Positions 47,766 through 56,577 of a stretch of DNA of 64,000 nucleotides are shown one piece after another (within the stretch, counting starts at the first letter, position 1; each line of letters begins with the position of its first letter). The stretch is taken from contig JAGFNQ010006443.1 in assembly GCA_024364735.1 (NCBI GenBank), positions 1 through 64,000 of the forward strand, read 5' to 3'. The notes under the pieces were generated by a model. It worked only from the letters and a program-made list of their open reading frames with translations. It searched no databases and was not told the origin of the DNA. Origin of the DNA: Boesenbergia rotunda. Its lineage: Eukaryota > Streptophyta > Magnoliopsida > Zingiberales > Zingiberaceae. The position numbers and the translations under genes are program-made.

Positions 47766-48584
47766 ATAGTTTGGGTTCGGGTGGGTGGCCGGAGGCCACC
47801 CGAAGGTCACGTTGAAAGATTTAGGGTTTAGGATTTAGAATTTAAGGTTTAGGCCATCGGTTGGCCTCCGGCCATCTGTTTGAATCTAAATTATAACCCG
47901 GGGTGCAGAATGAACCCTAGAAGAGATTGAAACAAATTGCGGCCAGATCATGATCGCGATCCAGCTGCAATTGGGAGTGGACATTTTTCTGCTCCCCTCT
48001 CCTCCCCCTCAATCCTTGAAGTGGAGACCTCTTCTTCTTTCCTTGATGAAGTGGATGATCTTTCACTTTCTTGTTCCACTTCGGATGTTGAGCTTCTTTC
48101 TTCATCCGATTGGTCCTTCTCCTCTTCTTGGACCATTGAGCTCATTTCCTTGGGCTCTTCCACTACTTGAGCTTGTGTAGGATCTTCACGAAATGCTATC
48201 ATCTTGTTCCATAACTCATGTGTATTTTTGTATTCACCTACATCACTAATTACATCATTAGGCAAACTATTAAGTAATATTGAAATTACCTTCTCGTTTG
48301 CCTTTGACTAGGTTTGTTGCTCCTTATTCCAATATCTTGGTCGAAGCTTTTTCCAGTGTTTATCTCTTGGAACTTCAAATGACTCTTCTAGCACGATCAT
48401 GTAGTTCCAATCTATGCCAAACCTAGTCTTTGTCCGCACTCTCCAATAGTCGAAATCCTTGCGATCATAGAGAGGTGGAAGATTGATGTCATCAACCAAT
48501 TTTTCTTGAGTTGTCATCTCCTCTAGCTTTCTACTCTCTCGACGGTTAGTCCATAGATGAGCGAAACTCAGCTCTGATACTACT

Positions 48585-49741
48585 TGTTAGGACCTTTCCG
48601 TTTGCTAGAGGGGGCTGAAAAGCAACTTTTCGATCTTTTCTTCCTACAATGGTTTGTGCGCAAGCGGAATAACAAAAACTAAAAAAACTAACACACAAGA
48701 AATAAATACTGATTTACGTGGTTCAGAGATGAAACTCCTACTCAACAGTTGTTCGTAAGGTGGACGATCCCGATCCTTCGGTGGATTATTGCCCGGAGCA
48801 CCTCCGACAATCTCTTATCGCTCCTTGTGGGTGGAGAAACCTCGCCACAAACCTTTGACACGACCTGAGCACTTGTAGACTATTAACAAGCTCTTACCAA
48901 GCTTGTTTCACCTAGAAGAAACAACCATAAACGAATCCTCTTAAATAGTGCTCGAGGCTGATTTAATCGTTATCAGTCGACTGATCCTTCGCGAATTAAA
49001 ATGTCACGCCTTGACGATTCACATTCTGGTCTACACCAGTTGACTGCCCAGTCGACTGCACCAGTCGACTGGTCCATGGGCAGTCGATTGATCTTTCTGT
49101 GGACCAGTCGACTGGTCTACCTCTAAACCTAAGGTTTCCCTTCCCGAGTAAATTTCTCTCAGCACTCTAACTTTAGGATTTCCCGAGTACATTTCTATCA
49201 GCACTCGACCCCTCACAACTCAGCTGACACTTCATCCAGCGGCCTCGATCTATTGCCTTCAAGCCCTCTTCGACTTTGACTCTCGTCCCTCGAATGCATC
49301 TAAGCCCGCAGCTTGTCTCTCATGTCATCCTTCACGTATGCCTCGAAGTCCGCTTCCCTCGGTTCATTGTCCCTGCTCCAACAGCCTCGACCTGTTGCCT
49401 TCAAGCCTTTTTCGACTTTGGCTCTCGTCCCTCAGATGCGCACACATGCCCTCGGCTTGCCTCCATGTCATCCTTTACGTATGCCTCGAAATCCGCTTCC
49501 CTCGGCTTATCGTCCCTGCTCTGTCCACGGTCCCTCATATGCGCACACAAGCCCTCGGCTTGCCTCCATGCCATTAATTCTTCACCGGCCCCGAAGACGT
49601 TCAACTAAGTCAATGTGTATCCTGCAATCATGCACACTCACATACACTTATTAGATCAACATGAAACATAACTTAACTATATTGGCACACACATTAAAAC
49701 CATGATCTCCTCGATCATACTTAGGCTGATTGCCCCCAACA
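48585..49741 (-). repeat. LTR of the gag-only element (5' LTR), with internal 142-bp duplication
   Basis: 1157 bp, TGTTAGGACC to CCCCCAACA on plus. A block beginning CCTCGATCTATTGCCTTCAAG at 49243 recurs at 49385 (142-bp period) and partly again at 49531. The CAGTCGACTG cluster lies at 48976-49115. The ORFs here are by-products of the duplication. Confidence 0.7.
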
Positions 49742-50057
49742 CTCTTTTCGTTTATTCCTTCGTTGTATTTCCGCTGCTGTATTTTTGATTTGATGTGTCA
49801 CTTTGCATGACGGTATAGTTGTACTTTTATGTGCCATGGAGACCTTTGTTTCTATCTGTTTTGTCGTAAGTCGTACCGATACGCATCTTTTCTCGTCGTC
49901 ATCATTTTCTTTTCATTCAGTGACTTGTTTCAGCCCTATCGGCTGCGGTACAGGTAGGCTAAGAGAGTTATAGAGGTTAGGTTTCCGGATTGTCCGTCGA
50001 ATCGAGGGAGAAGCAGTCCGGTCAGTATCGGACGGACAGCTCCTCGGGACGTGACAA
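49742..50057 (+). repeat. R1 repeat family, copy E (terminal fragment)
   Basis: CGTTGTATTTCCGCTGCTG, GTACTTTTATGTGCCATGGAG, GTCGTAAGTCGTACCGATACG, CTATCGGCTGCGGTACAGG and the terminus GGACAGCTCCTCGGGACGTGAC are the reverse complement of the starts of copies B and D. It abuts the LTR border at 49741, so the LTR element probably inserted into, or beside, an R1 copy. Confidence 0.8.
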
Positions 50058-50848
50058 TATTAATGCTTGAGAGTATATATATTAAGAAGACTTAAACAAG
50101 TACATCAGTCTTAATTTGAAATAATTCAGAGTTTTCTAAATCTGTTACTCATTTTTAGACAAATTCAGTTGATGACCAATGCCATTCAAGAAAATAATAA
50201 TTTATATCATCCGACAGAGGATAATCCTAAGAAGTCATTTGAGATGTCAATTAGCGTGTACCATCGGGGTAACACTTATAACGAATAAGTGTTATATGGT
50301 AATAGAAGAATCCGTTTAATCAATTGATAGAATCTATCCATCGATTGAGACTAATAAGAGAGATATATAGAAATAATTATTTGAGTTTATCAATTTTTTA
50401 ATTTAGATCTGCGATTTTAATATTTCATAACTTTATCTACGGTAAATTGCCGAATTTAAGTTGTATAGTAAAATTTGAATTTGTCCAAGTCTGAGCTTAT
50501 TCGGTGAAATGTAAATTATAGACGAACTAATGAAAATTTGCCTTGGTACTAGTTCCCCAGTTGTGTGTTGTTGACCATTGCTTCCACATCTACATGCATG
50601 CATCCGAGAAAATTCACGTATATCCTATTGATTGACATGACTTAGCCTCTCGACATCTGTGCCTAGTTGACAATCGCGTTGAGTGGGTAAGTGTTCATTT
50701 TTACTTTACTTCCATACCTATATTTGTTTATCAAGATCGACCATATTTGATTCTTTTCCCCCCTTTTCGTACTAATTCCATTTAGATGAAACTCAACGTC
50801 ACACAGTCTTCGTACTATCTTTATTATAGTTTATACACTGTCTTTGTG
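50058..50848. other. AT-rich spacer, nothing recognised
   Basis: No gene, RNA or repeat structure that I can support. A/T-rich with scattered short direct repeats only. Confidence 0.5.
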
Positions 50849-51085
50849 TCCCTACGGGCTGATCCCTTGATAAGGCGTCTGACCAATTTGAATGAGATTT
50901 CAGGTTCGAGGGTCACCATTTACACATGGGACTAAAAATCTTAGTCTGCTGGCATTAATTCTCTCGACCCTAGACGCCTCACTACACCAGCACTCACCGT
51001 GATTTACCTCCCTCTGAACACCTGTGGAACAGGGATCAGAGGGCCGTTGGGATGGCGATTTTACCTTTTGAATACAGTTTTTATA
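50849..51085 (+). mobile_element. SINE-like element (tRNA-type promoter)
   Basis: The head contains TGATCCCTTGATAAGGCGTCTGACC and a box-B-like CAGGTTCGAGGGTCACC. The body (GTGATTTACCTCCCTCTGAAC, GGGATCAGAGGGCCGTTGGGA) resembles plant SINE consensus sequences as I remember them. Box A is poor and no flanking duplication was found, so ends are approximate. Confidence 0.45.
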
Positions 51086-51732
51086 ATATTCTTGCTTTGC
51101 TTGTTCCAAGGGGTATAATCTCATGAACTCATCTCCGTGGTTGTTAATGCTCCCAGACATTCAGATAATTAAAAGCAAAGCTGCAGCTTCCATTATTACT
51201 TTTGGTAGCTGGCCTGAAATGCAGATCCGTATCATTGATCATGCACTGGCTATTTACGTCAATTTCACAATTGAAGATGAAAGAGCTTCGAGTGTTCTTG
51301 ATGGGTGTGGTCGTAGGCACACAGTCATCACTTACTGTTGTACATCAGATGAAAAGATACTATATAGTATTTCGAAGACTTACATTCATCAAAAGTTGAG
51401 CAGATCATGGAATGTTCGTAATCAGCTGGTAAGTTTATAATGTATAGTAAGCATAATGATGCATTAGCAGAATTAATAAATGCACTTAATCAGCACGGTA
51501 AGAACAAATTTCACAGTCCCGTACGCAGTTGAGTGCAACAGCCGTCTACCAGGCGAGGAGGCGTATAACGCACGCGTCCACTCTTCATCGAGCTGACATT
51601 TCCCACGTCGACTAGGCAGATCCAGAACGCAAATACAATACGTTAATTAGAGAACAAAACACGATCGATCGGTACTACGTAGTACACAGAACAGATAGAT
51701 TTGAGCAGACGTAGTGACGAGGCACAGAAGGA
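51086..51732. other. spacer and NAC 3' flank
   Basis: No gene is supported. The region next to 51733 should hold the 3' UTR and poly(A) region of the NAC gene (minus). A 105-codon ORF at 51123-51440 has no recognisable motif and is not called. Confidence 0.5.
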
Positions 51733-52991
51733 TTAGAAATTCCAAAGGCAGTCGAGCTCGGTGGAGCCCATCGGCATCTGAGTTGCCCGCAGCCCGGCAC
51801 CGGAATCCTGTTTCCGCTCGGCATCGAACGGCCACCGGGCGTCGTCGCTCCTCCATCCACAGCCCGCGTCCGCCACCATCGCCGCAGCCGGAGCGGCGTA
51901 TGCGACCGGCGGAGACATCCCGGCGAAGAAGAACGACATGTGAAGATTCTCCTGCAATGACTTGAGGCTCGGGAAGCCTACGGCAGCAGCTGGATGGCCA
52001 AAGACGGGCGGAGAAGCCTGCGCATAATAATGTACGCCCATGCCGGAAACGGCGGGAGAGGATGCGGTGGAGAAGCAGGGCACGGGCGCCTCCCTCTCGG
52101 CGGCGCTCTCGATGGAGCAGCAACTCTCGCGATCGGGGGCCTTGATTACTACGGCCGAAGGCGGCAGCGGAGACGTGTCGAGGAGCGGTGGAATGGAGGA
52201 AGGCGATGCGGAACCGCAGCCGCCTGTAACCGCGGAAGATTCGGACATGTGCCCGCCGGCGAGGCCCAGGCGGATTTTCTTCCCGCTTCCGCACTTCTGA
52301 AAGACGCGCGAAACGACCCACTCGTCCTACTCGAATATATTGCAGCAAATCAAACCGTATCTATAGTTGGAAAAGGAAAGAGATCTATGCTAACAATGGA
52401 TCCTTGAAATTTAAGAACTCTATATAATTGGTCTTGCCTTAGAGGATCTTGACAAGAAGTGGTAGGCAAACTTGCCCTCGAGCCTGTACTCGTGCATGAC
52501 CCAGTTGCTCTTCTCGCCCTTGGGAGCTCTCCCTCTGTAGAACACCAGCGTCTTCTTCATCCCCACTAGCGACATCGTCTTGGAGCTGTAAATTTCCCGG
52601 TCCTTTCCCGTCGCCTTCCAGTACCCGGCATCGGTCGCCCGGTTCGTCCGCAGCCCAGTCGGGTACTTGCGGTCGCGCAGACTGAAAAAATACCACTCCT
52701 TCTCCCCCATCTTCGCCTTCTCTGCAATCGACCAGTACCGCATTTCATGTTGATGATATGTAAACCTGAAACAAAACTAATATTGAAAAAACTCAATTTG
52801 ATCGAACCAGGCAACTCCCACGGCTCGCACTTGTTGAGGTCGATCTCGGCGATGGCGCGGCTGGTGAAGCTGCTGTCGAGAACTTTCTTGAGTAGGTAGT
52901 AGGTGATTAGCTCCTCGTCGGTGGGATGGAATCGAAAGCCCGGCGGAAGCTGAGCTTCGCTGCTGTCGAAGTGGCGGCCGTAGATCTCCAT
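51733..52991 (-). CDS. CUC2-like: NAC transcription factor, CUC2/NAM type, miR164-regulated
   Basis: Exons 52808-52991, 52438-52721 and 51733-52326 total 1062 nt, 353 residues. Intron 1 is GT-AG. Intron 2 uses a GC donor (TCTAAG|GCAAGA) with AG acceptor (GAGTAG|GACGAG). The NAC domain covers about residues 15-167: LPPGFRFHPTDEELITYYL, CEPWELPEKAKMGEKEWYFF, DRKYPTGLRTNRATDAGYWK, ATGKDREI, LVFYRGRAPKGEKSNWVMHE, and SSKDEWVVSRVFQK. ISRVFQK-type rather than ICRVFQK and the ELPEKAKMGEKEWYFFSLRD block place it with CUC2/NAM, which set organ boundaries and the shoot meristem. The C-terminal activation region is Ala/Ser/Pro-rich and ends ELDCLWNF. It contains a miR164 site encoding PVPCFST. The start at 52991 is the usual distance before LPPGFR. 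The gene looks intact. Ortholog versus paralog within the NAM group is inferred. Confidence 0.95.
52068..52088 (-). promoter_or_regulatory. miR164 target site in NAC exon 3
   Basis: The plus strand reads TGGAGAAGCAGGGCACGGGC, equal to the conserved miR164 sequence for the first 17 bases with mismatches only at positions 18 and 21. The mRNA (minus) therefore carries a highly complementary site. Location in the last exon after the NAC domain is the one known for CUC1/CUC2 genes. Confidence 0.92.
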
Positions 52992-53148
52992 TGCAATAAT
53001 GCTGGTTGATTGCGAACAAATTAAGACGAAGATTGCAACACAAAAACTGGAACGAACACACGAATTACCAGAAGTAAGAAACGGGAGTAGAGCAACCGAT
53101 CGATCGAGAACTAGAGATGTCTACGCCAAGAACTTGCACTCTTCCCCA

Positions 53149-53157
53149 GTTTATATG
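53149..53157 (-). promoter_or_regulatory. NAC TATA-like box
   Basis: ATATAAACT on minus (AGTTTATAT on plus), about 160 bp upstream of the ATG, with a GAGAACTAGAG-rich leader between. Position fits the core promoter of a NAC gene with a moderately long 5' UTR. Confidence 0.45.
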
Positions 53158-53159
53158 GT

Positions 53160-54700
53160 CATCAGGGATGGACTAGAGTGAGAGAAGAGTTGGAGCTCTT
53201 GTGATTTAATTGGGATTCGACAAATCAAAGCGTGTCAGGAGTAGGGAGGGTGGCAATAGAAATAGCCAGCGTAGCCCATGCATGATATCTAATCCTGGAC
53301 ACTGGAGAGCCCTTGGCTGTCCCTCTCTACTCTGTGCCTGCTCTGTGCTTGCTCTGCCACGGAGCAGGGCTCCATATGATATCCCATGGAGCTCAGGCTC
53401 AGTTGGCCGATGGAGATGAGAGGGTAGATGGGGAATGCGTGCGTGCGTGCGAAATTGTCCTGGTATTTCCTGTGTCAGTGAGAAAGAGCGAAACAGGGTG
53501 GGGAACAGAAGGTAGAGAGAGGGGAGAGAGGGTAGGGAGAGGACGGATTTGAGGTGATCTCCCATCAGATAAAGCTGCCGCAAAATCTCAATCTGTCAGA
53601 GAAAAAGGAACAGTAGGAGATTAAATAAATCATTAGGCAGATTCCATCACATCCGCCCTGCTTTTGCCTGTTGATAATAACTCTCTTTTTCCGGAGCAGG
53701 CCTTGGGGGGAAAAGGACGGGGAACAGAGCGGATTGCCAACGTTGGAAGCGCATGATCTCGCATGCAATCGGCGGGGACGTCACGAACGATGGCGATGGT
53801 GGCAGAGCTTCCCCTTAAGAATGTTGCAAAGGGAGTGTGGGCAAGGGCATGGCTTCTCGTGGACATCACAGATTTGTCCTCCAGTCTTTCACCGTTTTAA
53901 TGGACTAAAATTCATACGTTTTTCAGAAGAAGAAAAAATTAGCCTGTCTTTTTCTAGAAAAACAAAGTGCCACTCTTGCGAAGAGAAGTCGATTCAATCG
54001 AAGAGACGGGAGAGCTCTGTAAGAAACTAGTAAGTACATAATAATATTTAGCCGAGGGAACTGCGGCGTGGCGTTGGTTGCATGCATACATCGATCCGTC
54101 GATTCAAAGCGACGTAGACGGTGATTAGAAGGGATGATATGATGTCGTTTAATTTGACAGGTCGATGGGTTTGCAGTTTAAGAGGAAGAGGAAGAGGAAG
54201 AGGAAGAGTGAGAGATTGATGACGGCGAGAGGAGATCCGCCGGCTTTATCATCAAATCCGATATACTCGTCTAATCCTGACCGCTGGCTTTAACATCTAA
54301 CTCATTATACTTTGTCTCTTTCTTCTGTACGTTTGTCACTCCTCCGGAATTAGTTGATTAATTTAATGGACCTCCCGCTTGTTGAAACTCTTCTCCTGTT
54401 GAAATTTTATAATATGATTTTAAACTCTGCAGTGAAAGAAAATTTTGAAAATATTTAAAGTCTGGTTAATAAAATTTAGAGATCTCGATAGTTAAAATAT
54501 ATGCAAGGCAAGCATGAAAATTATATTACAAAATTAATTAAATTTTTTATTTTTTAATTGTCCGTGGCGATTTGTCAAAAAAAAATTGATGGATTTGTAA
54601 GTAACTGATAACGTCATAAATTAGATTCTCAAGGTGGTATATTTTCACTCGTATTTAAATTAATAAGTTGTTAATCGGCCGTAACCGCCTCTCTCGATTC
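53160..54700. other. NAC upstream region
   Basis: Putative promoter of the NAC gene, with purine-rich tracts (GGGGAGAGAGGGTAGGG near 53520) and a GAAGAG hexamer run at 54181-54208. No other gene is supported; the ORFs over 53200-54030 lack any recognisable domain. Confidence 0.45.
54181..54208. repeat. (GAAGAG)n microsatellite
   Basis: About 4.5 copies of AGAGGA/GAAGAG, 28 bases, about 1.2 kb upstream of the NAC start. Confidence 0.9.
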
Positions 54701-54749
54701 CTTTGGCAGGTTGATGCTCTTAAATCTTAATGAGCCTCATCTCATCCTC

Positions 54750-55030
54750 TTCCCAGCAACCATAGGTAGACCCGATCTCAGGTTAGATCCGGACTTAGAG
54801 TGGGCTTGTAACCGTGTTAAACGGGTCAATTACCCGTTGACCTTGATTACGGGCTTGAACCATAACCGGCGCCGCCCATCCATTAACACGTCGAACGGAT
54901 GGTTAACCAGTGGTTAACAAATTTATTAGTATTAAGACTCGAACTCAAGTCTCTCAGATAAACATCTAATATCCTAACTAACTAGACTATAATTATTAAT
55001 ATTTATATATGTTAATTAATTAATAATTCA
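54750..55030. mobile_element. hAT-like/SINE-like composite fragment
   Basis: GGGCTTGTAACCGTGTTAAACG and ACGGGCTTGAACCATAACC are typical of hAT-derived MITE interiors. On minus, 55000-54925 reads TAGTTAGTTAGGATATTAGATG ... GAGTTCGAGTCTTAAT, a box A/box B-like pair resembling the module in the MITE at 40438-41023. Termini and duplication were not found. Confidence 0.35.
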
Positions 55031-55622
55031 TTAATAATTTTATTTTATTTTATTCTTATTTTTAATAATTGAATGAAGACTAAGAAATACGTTTATTCAT
55101 CAATTAGTTAATCTATAACCATTTATCATTTTATTTGTTAATTAATTATTTAAAAACTAAATAATAGTTTGTTTTTGTTATATGATTATTCTTATTAATC
55201 AATCGTGTGTAAATGATTTTATAAATTTACAATTTTACTTTTTTTTAATATAATAACTTTGAATCAAGATGAATCGTGAGTCCAATTATGAATGGCGGTT
55301 TCGAAGGGTATAATTTGATTTGGGATGATGGTTGGAGGTAATTGATGATGTCCTAGCGATAATCAAACGTATGTATACAAAACGTCATATTATTCATTGA
55401 ATATTTTATTGAATTTTTTTATTGAGTATGTGATAGCTCAGCTAATTAATGGTGGATTGGTGAGGATGGGAAAACAGAAGCTAATTAATTATTACTCTCT
55501 TCGATACAATAAAATCAAATTGGAACTTGAAGTGGCGCCCGCCGCACAGGTGATAATGGCACGGTTGATGTAGAAGTTGAGGTGGTGAGATCTAGGACGT
55601 GCCCTTTATTCAAATTAATCTC
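55031..55622. other. AT-rich spacer
   Basis: Long A/T-rich stretches, no gene or RNA recognised. Confidence 0.5.
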
Positions 55623-55625
55623 TTA

Positions 55626-56243
55626 GGGCATCTCCGACCCTTAAACTTTTTAATGAGTTTTTTTTTATAATTTTCAAATTAAAACTTATTTATTCTCTTC
55701 ACAATAAAAAAAAAATTCATACAACCTTTTGATGTACCCTACATTACAAATCATATATCTTTGTTTATTATTTTTTTCATTTAATATTTTTTAGATAATT
55801 TTTATTTAATATTTTAATTAATTATAACGTTTAATTTATTTATAATTTTTAATTAATTAACTAATTAATTAATTTATAATGTTTAATTATTAAATTAATT
55901 AACTTATGATTTTTAATTAAATTAAATTTATAATTTTTATTTAATAATTAATTAACTTAGGAATTTTAATTTATTTTTATCGAATATATTATTTTAAAAA
56001 TGAAAAGAGTATAATTTTATCATTATTAACTATTCATGAAATAAAATATTATTTCACAATATCATCATTGTAATGTCATCATTAATAATTAGCTCCACCT
56101 TGATAAGAAAAAAATAAATTTGAAAACTTAAATCTACTATTGGACTAAACACCTTGAATTTTACCTTTCTACTCATTCAAACTTTTTTTTTGACCTTTTT
56201 TTATTTCTACAAAGCTTTGAAAAGGTTAGATTGGAGATGCCCT
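55626..56243. mobile_element. Tourist-like MITE (PIF/Harbinger type), 618 bp
   Basis: Inverted ends GGGCATCTCC and GGAGATGCCC with further similarity (CTTTTT/AAAAGG). The 3-bp target duplication TTA (55623-55625, 56244-56246) is the hallmark of PIF/Harbinger elements. The interior is AT-rich with no transposase. Confidence 0.88.
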
Positions 56244-56577
56244 TAACTGGTTTTACTCCTTTTAATTTCGTAGCCCTTTATTGAATTGTATCGTCGACCA
56301 TGGAATGGAAGCAAACATCGGTTAACTCGCATCCCGAGTGAGGAAGCTTGGAAAGCCATTGAATGGCTGCGTCTCCTCCAACACACTGATGATTGTTATC
56401 CATCCTTCATACTAGTTTTATGGAATTTCAATGGTATCCTCTTGTTAGTCAATCTAATTGGAAACTTACAATTGCTAATCCTCATAAATGGCAAAGCATT
56501 CCCCCTCATAAAAGCATATGAAAATTTGATAACTATTGTAAATAACTTGATAGTTATTGTTTTGGTCAAATACTGTG
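56244..56577. other. spacer before R1 copy D
   Basis: A 109-codon ORF spans it but shows no known motif, runs into the R1 end and is not called a gene. Confidence 0.45.

Larger units (their letters stand above)
43681..47981. mobile_element. short DNA element with 57-bp palindromic TIRs (about 320 bp without the nested CACTA)
   Basis: 43697-43753 and 47925-47981 are inverted repeats of 57 bp with few mismatches, beginning TCCACTCCCAATTGC. The left TIR contains a perfect 38-bp palindrome (43706-43743). Flanking CATTTTT at 43674-43680 and 47982-47988 is the likely target duplication, which places GCGGACCAGTGGATGA inside the left end. No coding capacity of its own. The family is unassigned; long TIRs suggest a MULE-like MITE. 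It contains the CACTA at 43787-47765. Confidence 0.7.
42649..48517 (-). pseudogene. Copia-type gag interrupted by nested transposons
   Basis: N-terminal gag at 48517-48308 (LPPLYDRKDFDYWRVRTKTR) and an acidic/serine-rich part 48265-47982. After the 4.3-kb insertion, 43673-43073 has a CCHC knuckle CFGCNKKVHYKDKC and a second, CYTYGELGHYHTKC, in which one cysteine is tyrosine. The C-terminal part is at 43026-42649 (ENQALRARLDKLDK, SKGKTKNGKGKPFKGEKK), basic and lysine-rich. Removing 43681-47981 and one copy of CATTTTT returns the two sides to the same frame. One further in-frame stop (about 43645) and other frame breaks make it non-functional anyway. Confidence 0.75.
42136..49741 (-). mobile_element. 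gag-only Copia-like LTR element, 3' LTR missing
   Basis: On minus: LTR 49741-48585 (TGTTGGGGGCAATCA...CCTAACA), a degenerate iMet primer site (AGTAGTATCAGAGC, 48584-48571), then gag from 48517. No protease, integrase or RT appears before the sequence ends in non-coding DNA at about 42.1 kb, and no 3' LTR is recognised. A palindromic-TIR element with a CACTA inside interrupts gag. Confidence 0.65.

Noticed and set aside
50849..51085. Possible tRNA gene (box A/B-like sequence)
   Set aside because: No cloverleaf can be drawn and box A is poor; better seen as SINE-like.
51714..52407. Plus-strand ORFs of 80-137 codons
   Set aside because: Antisense shadows of the GC-rich NAC exon 3.
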